Shown: positions 1 to 14,074 of the stretch, piece by piece
How positions within the stretch are numbered: the first letter of the stretch is position 1
Layout: the number at the start of each line of letters is the position of its first letter
NCBI GenBank assembly: GCA_907165065.1
Contig: OU015528.1
Location: forward strand, 32,448,515 to 32,512,514
Direction: 5' to 3'
Source: Caprimulgus europaeus
Taxonomy: Eukaryota; Chordata; Aves; Caprimulgiformes; Caprimulgidae
DNA: 64,000 nucleotides
Notes under the pieces: generated by a model
What the model was told of the DNA's origin: nothing
Database searches by the model: none
What the model saw: only the letters and a program-made list of their open reading frames with translations
Position numbers and translations under genes: made by a program

Positions 1-3000
1 TGCAGAGGCAAAAGGGTATACTTTCATCCATTCAAAGGCTGATCTCTTAATCTAAAAAAATATGGTTCAGCATCAAGACTTAAAAGGCAACTCTGTGTGC
101 TATGGGACCAGGCAGTGCTGCCAGCTTCTGGCTGATGGGCAGCATTGTCCTCTTTTGGGGAACGAAGGTCCTACATCAGCTGCATCCTGCAGTGCAGCCA
201 GCTAAAATATCCTCTTGGCTTACACTGGGCTAAAAGAATTTTTACTGGTCTATACTTTAAAGGTAACACTCCTGATAATGTAATTTATGTCAAAATCGTA
301 TCTCAAAACATTTTCAAATATTTACAGGCTCGGTGGTGCAGTGATGCTCCTCTAAGGAACATTAAAAATAAAGTATGTATTTGACAAGCAGACAAAGGAA
401 ACGAGGTAGCAGTCAATACAAACTAAAGCTGTAAAAATTTAGACAATAAGGGAAGCTAAAGAGAATCTGGTAGACTCCAGTACAACAAAAAGGATAAGTA
501 TTAATATGAAATCAAGCAATGTAGCTGATAGAGAAAGTAAAGTGGTTAGGAATTATAAAGAAAAGGAAAACCTCGGTAAACATTTCTGTCATATTTCAAT
601 AGGGAAGAGATGGGACACTTAACTACATGAGGCTGATGAAGCATTTTCTACTCTGTAAATACCTATGGAAGCAAAAAGGAGTTGTCTGAACAAACATCTG
701 TGCCACTGACAATTTTTGAGAAATACTGTAATACTTTAGTGAATTACAACAGGACACTTGCAAAGTGTCAGTATTGTGCTAATACAGAAAAAAGGCAGAG
801 AAGGATGTGTGAGATAACTGGAGACTAACTCTATTCCTGAGTTAAATAATTGAAAAGCTCATGAAGGAGTCAACAAACAAAACCTTCAAAATTAGAATGC
901 GTTTGATTCCAACCAGTTTTTAGATAATAGAATCTATTAAGCAAACCATTGTGTTTTAATTACTATCACTTGCTATTTTAAATAAAAAATAGCTCTATAA
1001 AATACTAGTAAATTGCACTGACTGGAAAGATAACTGGCTTAAGATGTGGTTGTCCACAAGAAAATATTTTCTAATGGAGACGCTAAAGCAGCCCTATACC
1101 CAGACTCCTATTCAGACCAAATAACCCCGGCAGCCATATACAAAGCTTGTTTTTAATGGAGGCCTATTTAAGTCAAATGCATTTTAATATAACTGGTGTA
1201 AAACTCTACATCTAAACTAAGGAATTAAGACCTACAGAGAAATTACTGCATATTGGAAAGTGATAACTAAAACCAACCAAGTGTGCAGATTGACAGTTCA
1301 GCATAAGTTTCCACTGTGATAATATGGAGAAAAAATCAAATCACAGTCGTCAGATTTTCTAAATAAAAAATTTGTGAGAAAATGAAAGGAAGTGGTTTTA
1401 ATACCAGACGAAATGTCACTAAGAATTAATATGGTGCCTGCAATTTTGGTATTGATAAATTGAAAGGAACTACAACAAATACTCAAAACTTGGAGAGAAC
1501 ATCTTTGAGACAATCAGAGTACAAAATCTGCTTAGATTATCAAAAGAAAATTTAGAATTGACTCTATAAAGATAAGTAAGAAATCTCTCAGGGGAAAAAA
1601 TGGGTAATTAAGATCTTGCTCATATAGAAGAAGGTCAGGAGAGACAGACCGGTGGTTTATCTGGCTTTATAATCTCTGAATATATAATTTTTCAACTTCT
1701 GTGGCAGAATCTGTTCTTTTCATCACAGCTATTTTTTGCTGAGTTACTTGTCTTGTCTAAGATGTCTTTAGATCTAATCTTGTCTTTAGATTCCTGTACA
1801 ATCGGTGCATAAGTATCCATAAAACAATATTAATTTCCTCTCTTAGACATCTGTTGTAGGACAGGATAAATCACCACTGTAGGTTCCTCTACAATGTAGA
1901 ATACTGCATTCATTGTTGTTTCATTGTGGATTCAGTGTAGATTCATCTACACTGTGGAAGGCCACATGTACCGTGAATCCTGGCCTTATGTGCTGTCAGG
2001 AGCACTTCAGGACAGCCACTGCACAGAGCAGGACTGTCTCCAAAGGGTGCCATGGGATTTGAAAAAATTCCTCTAAGGAGGCACAACCAAAGACACTGAC
2101 CAGCCCTCACAGGCAGAGCAGCCAGATGATATCTGTAAACCACAGAAGCATTCTGACCCCACTGAGATGATGATCCTTTGCCTGAGGATATCTCAGAATA
2201 AAGCAGAAAGGGCGTGATGAAAAATATGAACAATATGTGGTGGGAATCAGTTGTTCAGAAGTCACAGGAACATCTCTGAAAGTGACTGGTGATTCTAGAT
2301 GTCTCAGACTTTGGGTATCCACCTTTGAGATGCATGGTAGGAAGTCATGCCATAGAAGTCATAGCTTTGGATAGACAAAATCAATACCGTATAGACTAGC
2401 CACCAAAAAAATAGTTGAGTCAAATCCCTGCCTACTTTGGGAGCCAAAAAGTATCTGTTGATTTAGTTATATTCCTTTTTCAACATTTATGTGCCTGAAG
2501 GATAGATTATTTTACTGATGATTGCTTTGATGGTTAAATATTACAAGTATGCTATATGGATTTGATAGATTTCTTATGCTCTGTGTGTCAACAATTCTAA
2601 TGTTGACACTGGTGAAGGTCTTCAGACCACACACTGCTCTATGCTGCACTGCCATATAAAAGAGGTGTTTGTTTTAGAAAAACCCACATTTCCTATGTAT
2701 GCATGCTGCATATTCCTTCCTAGCAATTTGTTCATTTGCAGAAAGTTGCTTTTACAATCTTTGCATTACTGATGATAGACTTTTCAGTTGCCAATTATTG
2801 CAGGAGTTCTCTCAAAGAGAAGGGAGGAGCAGACAGACTTTCCACATCTCTGCTCTACATTAAAGATTTCTACATTTGTAACATTAAGCTCATTTAGCTA
2901 CTGCTTCTCCTCAGAGATCTCAAAGGAAATGCTAATATTTGTTAGATCACTTTAGCCTGTGGAGAGGAACTATGATTTCGTCTTTAAATAAGATGAGAGG

Positions 3001-6000
3001 TACTTAACATTTACACAAGATCTAACACGAAACCATTGGATTAAATTTGAATAATATTAATGGATTTTGAAATACACTCATCTGTTCAAATCACTGATCT
3101 TTATCTCCTGGGTAATCAACATAAAAATGTGTTTGCCTGCTTATTCTTTTCATACCAGGCATATACTGCAAGTCCAAAAGCATTGCTCCTAGGTTCTTGT
3201 TCTGCCAAGGAAAGATCTCAAATTGTATTACTAAGCATTCAGTCTTTGCAGAGAGGCAGTTGATAGGATTAGTGACTGACTAAATGTTAAAAGAGCATGT
3301 TGTTATTTTTAATTTTGTCTTTTCATTTGAGTTTACTAATAATCATCAAGTTGAACACTTACACCTTGTGCTTTCATAGTCACATAATTTGCACAAGTAT
3401 TCTCACAAGCAGTAGTGCTATACTGTCCACAGAAAATGTAACCATTAGATGAAGAGCATGCACTAAATTTGGGCTTCCTTCCATCAGTGGTTTTTCCATT
3501 TTTAATAAAATAGTGTGAAGACTAAGACCCTGCTTGAATCCTGCCTCAAATGACAAGGTGACATCTGTAGCAAAAAATGTCTTTTGTCTGAATTCCAGTA
3601 TGAAACTTTTATTTTTCTTCCTGCCTGAGAGCTGCACCATTTTCCATCTGCTGCTGGATCCCTGTGATTTATTCTAGCTAGAGTTGAAACAAGCCTGAAA
3701 CAGAAAACATGGTTTTCTGTGTCATCCCTGCTTTAGGGCTCCTCATGAGACCCAGGGAGAAGTCTCTTCACTGATTACCAGTCATTACTGGGGGTTAGCT
3801 GAATAATACAACCCAAATTTCCAAGTGATAATCAAGTCAAGCCTCATCTTTCTCAAAGACTGAATTAGAGTGTGTCCAAGTGTTTGCTGCTGCTACATAT
3901 TTTTACTGTGAAGGTATTCAGATACCATCATGATCGGTTGGAGGATAAAACCCTGAGATAGATGGAAGAGGGAGATACTGTATTTATACAGAACATGGTT
4001 TGCTGAAGTGAAGCATGGTTATTTGTTGTCTAAAAAAAATTATACTTGACCCAGTTTAATTAACTGTGGGTTGCGGTTCAACATTTGAAAACTGGTTACT
4101 AAGAAGTTATACTGCTTTGAAAAAACCACTATAAAACAATCCTTTTTGTGGTCTATTCTCAAAGTAGCAGCATCGATTAAGCCACTCAAACATGTGTACT
4201 GTATTTCCTTAAGGGCAGCACTGCTGAAAATGCAGGTGGTTTGATACTATGGTTTAACCAGAAGGTGTTATCTATATGTCACTTAGGCCAAGAGAGCAAA
4301 TGTATCTCTAAAGCAGGCAGTGTTTGAGCAGAGTTTCATTCTTCATGGGTAAATTCTCCTTTCATGCCTACATCAGTGTCTGCTGTAGCTGGTGAAAAAA
4401 AAGTGGTTATTTAGATCTTTATTTTACAAAAACTCAACTTTGAAGTTATGCTTAGCTGACAGCTTTACTTAACAAAGTGCTTTAGGAGCACATCCTAATA
4501 AATGCAAGTGACTTCCACCATGAGATTTATCTGTGACTAGTCACAAGACACAACCCTGTAAGGAAAGACCAGCATCTTCTGATCATCACCAGTGTGGGTC
4601 AGGTGTTAACTAATGAGAGGTCTACATCTGAGCCATGCTGGCAATGATCAGAAATTGTAAGCATCACCAGGTTGTTTTGGTGGTCTTTGTTAAGAACAGT
4701 AAAGAAAGAGTCACTTCATGAGCTACTTCCCTCTAAGTGGTGACATTAGATGTCAGTCTTGGCTCTGAGGACTGGAAGGGTATGGAAGGGACCTTGAAAT
4801 GTTGCTGAACTTGTTACAGCCACAGCAGTTGACTGTAACTGCAGATCAGCTCTTTTTGTCTCTGCACATATTACCAAATAAAGGCCAGATTTCATAGCAA
4901 CAGCTCCATTTCTTTCTCTAAGTCACAGGACCTTTGTTTCAAACACAGTTCATTCACAGGCTTTGCAGGCAACAGGGCCACGTAATGCAGACAGGGAATC
5001 CCTTTGGGAAAAATAAAGTAGGCTAACTGGGTAAGCATACAAAGAACAAGTGGGTTCACAGTCTGACAGGGTTGTTATTATCACTCAGATGTGCTTTCCC
5101 TCCAGGGATTTCCATTCCTGAATAGCAGAAAACGTGGAAGGCATATATGTTGGTGCAGCTAAGGCAGGCACTGGAAACTTTTGTGAATATGAGGCCAGTG
5201 CATTTTTTAAAATATCACAGCTCCCTGAATCCATTTACCTATGGACTCTGACTCAACAATTCACCATTCTTGGGATGGCAGTAAGTTCTGTCTGCATATC
5301 TACAGAGTCCTGAATTTTTATTTCTTTTTGGAGTAATCATGTATTTAATAATGCTCCCAAAACTCATCTCTTTGGATCACTGAATAGATTGGCTGGATGC
5401 TAAAAGACATATTCTCTGGGGATTTTTTTTAAAAATCAAAATTCCTAAGCTGATGTATTTTTTCCAAAAGTTTAGAAAGCAGCAAGTGGAAATTGCATGT
5501 CCAGAATCTCATGTCAATTCTAAACACTGGTATGAGGAAAAACATCTGAATCAGGCTGAAAGAAGTGCACTATTGATAAGGCAGACTGCCACACAATGAG
5601 AAGGAAAATTCCCCAGTTGGCAGACATTTAAAAATCACTGAATTAATCTGAATTTATGGAATGTTAAACTTCAAAACGTAGCAATTTTTAAGTGCTTTTG
5701 AGAAATTAAATAGTGTTTACCAAAAACTCACATCTTATAAAAAGTAATATACTCTTAAAGATATATAATATTTATTGTTACGTGGCTATTGCTAAAACAT
5801 CCAAGCCTAGCTCATCATTCTCATATTAGTCTGATGCAACTTTATGAGATAATTCTTATGAATTAAATTTGCCCTGAGACTTTAGCTCCATCATAGGGTT
5901 CTGGTCCAGTTTTATCCAAATTTGAGTATAATTGAAGGATGTTCAATGAGATGAGGAATCTGAGGGGATTTATTTTGTGGGGATGGGATTTGGTCCCCCA

Positions 6001-7719
6001 GAGAAAGAATAAGACCCACTTCAGATCATCTCCCTTTCAGACTCCCACCTGAAATCTTTGAAGGATCAGGAGGAGTTTCTAAAAGAAACAGGAGCTACTT
6101 CTCGTTGGTCATGGTCAGGCCCATACACAAAAAGAGCAGGAAGAAATGGCAAGCCCCTTTAAAACACATCTGACATCTTCTCTGAAAATTTTAAAGTTAG
6201 TTTCTGCCTGATGTTTCTCACTTTCTCTAGATGCCATCATGTGTCACTTACTTCTGAACCTTTAAATTTAGAAGAGCTGATCAGTTGGTTCTCTGAAGTC
6301 ACTATTTTATAGCTATAGACTAACTCTGTACCCACTGTCAAACTAGTCAATCTTCTTAGCCTGAGTTGTATTTTCCCTTTCCACAGCTACTAAAGAGAGA
6401 AAATGTTGTTATGAGCAAGAATATCATATCTCTTATCTACCATAGCAAATGCAATTTGAAACCCCACTTTAGATGTAGGTGGTATGAGAAGCTTTTCTGT
6501 AAGTTTGCAGCAGACTAATAAAGCTCAGGAAAAAAGCACTTTTAAGATAAGGTCAAAATACAGTTTCAAGATCTCTCCTTAGTGAGATAAGACTACAACC
6601 AAATACATACTGGTATTAGATCAAAAGTAACTACTCACTCATTTCTGAAATCTTAATTCTAATCACAGATGCATAAGACACTTTCCTGTGGGTCTCTCAA
6701 CTGAAACAGCAGATGAAGTGTGTTTGCAATCAGCAGGTTTTGGAAGGTATAGAACAGTATACACCTCTGAATGTTTTGGTATGAATAGTTGTCTTTGGCC
6801 ATATTAAATAAATTCTGATTTGTAATAACTTCACCTTACAGCAACACTCAAGCACCACTTTGTTTTCCTGCCCTCTCCAGTTTTATGGTATGTTAGCAAA
6901 CCTAAAGCATGAGGCTGTCTGCACTTGTACTAGTTTCTATATCTATGCATGTTCTGTTTTTCTTTTTAAGCCCTATTAGGTGCATTTAACTATGATGCTA
7001 TTTCGAAACTTTCATATGGTTTAGGAGCCCAAAATAGAAATGTTATTTTTTTATTGCAATAGAGCAATGCTTTGCAAAAGTGCAAAGATAATAACTCTGC
7101 AGTTGCAGCATTCTTGTACAGAGCTATTGGATGTGTAATTCATCTTCAAATGGCACAAGCCTTAAGATAACAGGTAGAGTTCCCTATCACAGCTCTTGGG
7201 ACCCTTCCAGGACATGCAACACCTCAGGCTTGTATTGTGATGAGGGAATAGAGGGGGCATCCACTGACTCCTCACTGCAGGGCCCAAACCTGAATAGCTG
7301 CGTGGGTCCATCCCTCCTCCTGCGCCCACAAGCACCTCCTTCTCCTCCCCACATCTATGGGTGACAGCACCCCCCAAACTCATCTCCCTCACCCACCAGC
7401 CCAGCTGTGCTACTTGCAGCAGCAGACGGGCTTCCTCCAGCCCTCTCTTCCCTTGAGTTTATCACAAGTTACAGCCACCCAGTAGTCACCCCTTGAGTGT
7501 TTAGTGCCCCTGTGAAAGCCAACTCTAAAATCACCATTGTGCAAGTAATCCGGTGTCCACAGAGGGGTAGAGATAGGGTGAGGGTATGATGGGATCGACC
7601 TAGTGTTGCTAAGAAACAGAATGGGCTAGGGTTTTTGTCTCTGTGCTAAATTTCTTTTTTAAATGTGCTTAGTGTGCTGTGTTGTTTGTAAATGTGGTTC
7701 TTACTGCAGGTATGTGTTT
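1..7719. other. gene-free AT-rich stretch
   Basis: No convincing gene, RNA gene or intact transposon is visible. Open frames are short (under 100 codons), lack homology I recognise and have no paired splice signals. A stretch at about 400-900 reads vaguely like a very old LINE reverse transcriptase fragment but is too decayed to call. Probably intergenic DNA. Confidence 0.55.
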
Positions 7720-7790
7720 TTATATATAGATATATATAGATATATATATATGCATATGTACACATGTGTATGTATATGCACACACACATC
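7720..7790. repeat. TA-rich / CA microsatellite
   Basis: An alternating purine-pyrimidine tract: TATATAGA units, then a pure TA run, then mixed TG/CA steps ending in CACACACA. This is a compound dinucleotide microsatellite. Short open frames across it on both strands are products of the repeat. Confidence 0.85.
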
Positions 7791-10700
7791 TAAGACAAGA
7801 CTGCTTAACTGCCAAGCTTTTAAATTAGATCTTTTGACAAAGATGAGGCTTACCTTTTTTATAAAACCTTTGTCTTTTGGCAGCTGCTGGCAGAGGCAAG
7901 ATTTAAACCATTTAAGCAAGGAGGTGTGGGCATAGTCCTTTCCAGCTGGTGTTAAGACTGTCAGAGGGCAAAAGCCTGAAATATTCCACATTGTTCTGAG
8001 AATTTATGTCAAGAAGAAAAAGCATTTCTCATCACCTCCTGGTTTTATGAAGCTGAACTTGGCTGCTCCTTCTTATGTGAATTTGGCTTGAATAGTATCA
8101 GTCACTACACAGAGGTTTTGTTTTTCACTATTTCCATCGGCCTAGGTGCAGCACATCTTTCTTGTGATACTGCACGTGTAGAGGAGTGAGATTTCACTCC
8201 CGACTATCTTGGCCAGTGTTATTACACTTTCATTTGCCAGTGTATTCATAACAAATATAACAGTTCTGTTAGCTAACCCTTAAACCAAACCTGTGACCAT
8301 CTGTGTGCAATAAACAGCTTAACCTGGACACTTTCCACCTGACTGAGTCTTTGGTTGGAAGAAGCAATTTTAACCTTTTTTTCCCCCCTTTCTCCTTCCA
8401 AATACCTCTCTTGTGAGAGCTTTTCCCCTCCCTCCCTCAGTGAACCTGAGCAGGCTGCAGAGAAATGATTAACTTCTGCCTGCCAAAATATCAGGTGACT
8501 AATAACTGGCTCTCCAAAACTTCAGATCTGTTTAGCTGAGGGGCCCTTCCTCTGGGGATGCCGCAGTGCTGGGGGACAGCAAGCCTTCCACGTCCCCCGC
8601 ACATGAGCACTGCTGTCCTGCATTGGGATGATAAACATTAGTCCCTGTGTCATGGGGCTGCAACACGTGCTGGGTGGGACGGGATGGTCCTTCAGAGAAA
8701 TCAAGATAAATGCAGTGCATCTGCACTGGCACAGATCCCTCAGTCAGCTCACTGCTTCGGGGTAGAGGAGTTATAAAGGCTACTGGTTTGGAGACTACCA
8801 CACTGTTCCTGGAATTGGGTCTAAGGTCTGGTGAAGAAATTTCTCTCCCACCAGAGGATGTGGTCACAGGTCCCTAGTCCCCAGTCCTGTTTTCCAAGAT
8901 AGAAATGACAAGAAGTTCTCGAACATTGAATAACTTAGTCTTTTCTGTTGTCTTTAACCAAAAAAAAGGAAAAGAAAAAGAAAAAGAAAATCTCTTATAA
9001 TGCATTATAATGAATCCCAAGAATCTGTCTGAGTCAACATCTGAAAACTTCCCTATGTATTTTTCTCTATGGCTAGATGGAAAATCAATGTTAAGATTTT
9101 AGTTAGCTGAAAGTTTATTTCAGCTGGGGAGCATTTGCTGAAGCAAGAAGTCACCTCTGAAAGATGTTCTATGTCATAGACAGAAGAACTTCAGCAACTT
9201 CTTAAAGATAAAAATGCTGCACAAGATTTTCTCAACAGCAAAGCCAAGCCTTTGCTCCCATACTTTACTGTAACTTCTGCATTTTATTTAGGAGCAATCT
9301 CAGCTCTAAACAACATTTGAGCCAGGGGGCAATAGCCACAACTATTTAGTCAGACAAAACAGCTCCAGAATTGTCAGGTTTTTTGTTTATGTAAGGCATT
9401 TCTATTCTCAAAGTATTATACATAAACTCCACAGTGCTTTAGATAACTGCCTGCATATGTTGCCTCATCAAGTATTTTAGGAGTACCGTTCTGGATGGCC
9501 AATGCACCCCGTGACAGAGTGAAGTTCTGAAGAATTTACATGACTGATTTTAAAGCAAGACAAGCACCAAACTGGATTTTTTTACCAAATAACATTAAGT
9601 ATTTATATTCTGATTATAGCAAGCTGAAATATTTGGAAGAGGAGGGAGTCAGGACTGAAATTTTCAGACAGTTTCTGCACATACCCTCTAGATATTCACA
9701 GTTGTCAAGGAGATGAAGCTCACACTAGAAACAAAGCTGCATTTGCACTTTGCTGGGATAGAGTAAGCATTGCTCCGCATTTCTTAAAAGTTTTACATTG
9801 AAGTACCATACTGTAAATAAAAATTTACAATAAAGCAACTAATTTCTGATTTTTAAGGGCTGGAGGGGTTTGACTTGAAGAAACCTATACGCAACCGTGC
9901 TTCAAGAGACTGTTATTTGCACTGCACTGATCTCCAGGCACTTTCCGATACCAATAAACAACTTGTAGATTGCTTTTGTCCTTTTACTTGGGGAACTACA
10001 GCAGTCTTTTCCCAGTTGCCCCACTAGATAAAGGGTATCACAAGACTTGTGTCATATTGGGAAGCCAAGACAACATTTATAGCCCATGTCATGGTATTAT
10101 ATTTTATATTGTAATATTTAAATGTATTTTATCATTTGTTGTTTTCCTCATCAAAATTATTTCTCATTCATGTTGCAACAGAGTTGAAGCATCTTAAAAC
10201 TATGCATTACTTCATCAAGTAGTTTAAACCTGAATTGCCCCTCTACCTCTTCCTTTCTTATTTTCTTTCCCCTGGAAGTATTTCAGTGCACTATTGTTAC
10301 TCTCATGGGAATGACAATGTGGTTAGATCATCGCTAGAAGTTCGGTTGAAGGACATAAAAAAGTCTGGTTTCCATTCTGAAGCCAAGGAAATTCAGATTT
10401 CCCATGGCCATCAGGTTTTTTTGAAGTAGAATTGTTGTTTCCAGGCCAACCTTCATGAGGATTGATTCATGTGGCAGAGGTTTGTGTCAGCATCCAAAGG
10501 CTGTAACTCTGCCCAGCCCCACTCTTAAGAGCCTTTGGGGCTATGTAAGAGCTGCTCTTGAGTTTGGGATTTCTTTAAGTAAACTTATTTTCTTAAAATC
10601 CTGCAGAATTACAATGTCAAACTAAAAGAATGTTAACTTAATGAAGCCAAGTTGCCAAGCATAGAAAATACTTCGGCTCAGGATACTGGCATAGGTGTTG

Positions 10701-13421
10701 TTTGACTCCATTCTATACATAATGATAATCTTTATTTAGATGACAGCGACTTTTAATCTTCCTACCCACAGGACTCCAGGTCAAGTGGGGCAGAGGAAGG
10801 GTGATGAGCAGAGGAAGACTCTGGGTTGCGTAGTGGACACTCCTGCTCTTAAGAGCCTTCCCTCCCTTGGGATGAAAGTTGGAAAATCTGCGGTACCTGG
10901 GAAAAAAAAAGGATTTCAGGAAGAGCATGATTTAGGCCATAGCATGTTACCCTTAAGAACTACCCCTACCAGAGAGGTCCATTTGGATGTCGGGGAGCAG
11001 CAGAGAGCTCTACAGATAGTGGTGAACTCTGGGCTGTTCTTTCAGCAGAGCTTTCTCTTTTACTGTCCATAAAGAACATTCACAAGCAACAATGCAGTGG
11101 AGCACAGTGATTTCATAGATTCATAGAAGATAAAGCTTTGTAGGTTCCAAGCAACACAGAAACACCAAGAAAGCCACAAGTTACTAATAAAAAGATAGTA
11201 GGAGGTAAATTACAAATTATAGCTGTAACCACAGATATTAGATAATTACACTGAAACAAAGGTATTCTAGAATATGTGTCAGATGTACCAAATGAGATTG
11301 ATTTCATTTTCTGTTTTCAATGAAACACAATATGAATAAGGAAAGTGTGAATCAGTGAAGCTCTACATTTTCAAATTATTTTTAAAGTTGCAAATTTGAT
11401 AAGAGCTTAAACATTCTCTCTAATACTTTTAACTCATCATCGAACTCAGTTACCATTAGGATTATGAAAAACAATAATCTAATTTTTTCCTGCAAGGGAA
11501 CAGATTAATACAATCTATATAACCTACATAATTTATATAATCTGTATGTAAACTATATAGATTTATCAGTATCCTTATTAATCTAAAATTAATAAGGGCA
11601 TTTTTCAAACTAAAGAAAAAACAGTCCTTCTTCCTCCTATAATGTTCTATGTTTGGTCCAATGATTGTGCTATTTCACTGTTTTTGATACAGGAAAACTT
11701 GCTTCCCAAAGTCTATTTAGCAGGGTAAGATGTTCTCCATCTAGTACAGGGTCTATGCACCATTTCTTATAGTGTGTCTGGTAAACTGGGTTAGGCAAAA
11801 TATAGTAACTGTGTTTTCAACAAATGGAAAACTTTCAAATTTTTTAAATGAAAAATGCAAATGCTCCTTCTCTATTTGGTGTTTGCATTGCCAGTGCATC
11901 TGTGTGTGTGCTCCCAGCTCCCCAGCCAGCACAGTTTCCTAGCTTGCAGTAAATACCTTGATGCTGCTCTGGCTACACCTAGCTCTGCGTTTCTCAGCAA
12001 TGAAAGCAAACCTTGAAGTTGGTCATCCCGAAGAGGACTGCTGCTGCCATGGGACACAGAGGGGTAGGGACAGAAGGATGCTCACACCGAAAAGTGAAAA
12101 GAGGGAAGACCCTTGAGTGCCAGGTCTCAGTAATGATTCACATCACTACTGTGTCCATACACCTGGTTCAAGCTGTTTTCTTCAACATCCTACAACTCTG
12201 AAAAAGACTCAGGTTTTCTGTTTACTTCATTAAAATGTGATCTAAATTTGACTCAGCCCTACCCCTTAAGACCTGAAAATCCTGTATTTATTTTGAACAA
12301 GAGGTAAAACAGGCTATGCTGTACCTCTTTATGGCTTAGTAAGTCTTACTCTGTTTTAATATTACAGATCATGACTATTTTTCTGATACCTTAAAAGAAA
12401 AAAACTTTATCATTAAGCCTCAGAGTTTTTCATTTCCATTGAAATGACTGACTTTCTTTTTGTCATATAGGGCAGTATCACTCCATTTATTTGTCATGGA
12501 GAATTTTTTTTTTCTTGTTTTGACTGTCATTATTTTAAGTACTCAATGTCATTATGATAAGCACTCAGTACTCAATATTGGTGCTTAGTATAGCCTTAAG
12601 CCATTTGTATGTCACATTACATCAGTCCTGCTCTAAAAACACTGTTCCTAACTTCTTTGTGGACTTTTAATTCCCCTTGGAAAATAAAATTATATTAACG
12701 CTACTTTAAACTGAGGCTAATGAAATGAAAAGAGATTTCACCCCAGGGCAGACATGAACTGCTACCTTTTGCATGGTACATAAGGCAGACGTCTTGTTCA
12801 CAGGCTTCACAGCCACTCTCTGGCAGCACAGGACCACCTCAAATGCAGGAAGCCAGCATCTGCACCAGGTTGGAGAGGCATATGGCCCTGTGTGCTAGTC
12901 CAGCCACCTTTGCAGACCAAAGCCAGCTAGGCCCACTGAGCTCACCAGGCAGATGGACAGACCTTCAGTTAAAGGTTTAATCCCAGCTCCAAAATATGGA
13001 CATATTGGTGTTTTTCGCCGAGATTGTTAAAGATGTTCTAACAGTGGCAAAACAAAATGTCCAAAAGTTGTTTTGCTGAAATCTCCACTCCTAAGTGAAA
13101 ATAATAAAAGCAAAGCAGTTCAGTCTGAGGCTGGTGCCTTTAATGAAAACGTCTGGATCAGAAAGTAAAGTCTGCCAAGATCTGGAAGACTATAAACCAA
13201 AAAGTCTTATGATAAAGTGTTGTGGAGTTCATCCTTGCAATGTAGGCATTGCTAATTTTATTGCATAATCCATGAATATGATAAATAGTATTGCCATGCA
13301 CGATAGAATGGTAAAAATGCTACAGTACCTAGAGGTGAGGCCTTTTTTCTGGGCAAAGGATGCTGACTCTTTATCTGCATACCAGCTGCTTAACCCAGAC
13401 CCATCTCCAAAATGTTTCTGC
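7791..13421. other. gene-free stretch
   Basis: No gene recognised. The tract 8500-8870 is somewhat richer in G+C and has a 111-codon open frame on the minus strand with no recognisable domain. A fragment near 11109-11145 (TTCATAGATTCATAGAA) looks like the tail of an ancient CR1-type LINE but is too short to be certain. Otherwise I see nothing in it. Confidence 0.5.
8960..8990 (+). repeat. A-rich (AAAAG)n simple repeat
   Basis: A short purine-only run of A tracts separated by single or paired G, with a period of about six bases. Confidence 0.75.
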
Positions 13422-13426
13422 CGAGG

Positions 13427-14069
13427 TGTCCTGGTTTCTGCTAGGATAGCGTTAATTTTCAATTTTCCTCTTAGTAGTTAGAATAGCTGTGGTTTAGTTT
13501 CAGTGTAGAACTTGTTATGAGAAGCATGTTGATAAAAGTACTAATGTTATTAGTTGCCACTGGAGCTCAAGGCCATCGTGTTTGGCTGGGTCACAGCTGC
13601 ATTAGGACTGGGAGGGAGAAGCGCAGTAAATAGCAAACCCCAAACTGGCATTTGGATGTGCCAATGAAATATTCCATATCATATCCTGTCATGCCAGTAT
13701 ATTAACCAGGGCTGACTGGAAATCAGGGGTATTCTCTTGGGGATCGCTCGGGCTCACTCTTCCGAGGTTCCCGTTTCAGGACTACCTCTGCTCTGGGATC
13801 GCTGGCTGGCACAGGCTGGGCATCAGTCTGTGGGTGATGAGCAATTGCACTGTGCATCACTCATTTGTATATTCTGTTACTACTATTATTATCATTGTCA
13901 TTTTATTTTAATTAGTAAATAGTTTTTATCTCAACCCGTGAGTTTCCTTGCCCTTTTCTTTCCAATTCTCCCTGTTACTCCCTGGGCGAGGGAAGGGGAG
14001 GATGAGAGAGCAGGCCGTGTTTGTCTGCAAGGTGCAAGCCAAAAGGGTGAATCCACCCAAACCACAACA
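13427..14069 (-). mobile_element. solo LTR, avian endogenous retrovirus family (copy 1)
   Basis: A 643-bp element that starts TGTCCTGG and ends CCACAACA, flanked by a perfect 5-bp target-site duplication CGAGG (13422-13426 and 14070-14074). It matches, in reverse orientation, the elements at 16214-16862 and 30609-31224 along its whole length, so the family boundaries are well supported. There are no gag, pol or env sequences, so it is a solo LTR left by recombination between the two LTRs of a provirus. The strand is relative to the copies that begin TGTG(A/G)T; the true transcriptional sense was not determined. A 5-bp duplication would fit an ERVL-like family better than class II (6 bp), but this is inference. 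Confidence 0.85.
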
Positions 14070-14074
14070 CGAGG

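Noticed and set aside
400-900. Possible very old LINE reverse-transcriptase remnant
   Set aside because: A few phrases (such as the one reading NWRLT near 830) hint at RT, but no motif block is long enough to support it.
8532-8867. 111-codon minus-strand open frame in GC-richer sequence
   Set aside because: No domain, no clear splice context and no similarity I recognise; likely chance.
11109-11145. TTCATAGATTCATAGAA, like the tail of an ancient CR1
   Set aside because: Only about 20 bp fit and the sequence after it does not follow any CR1 3' region I can recognise.
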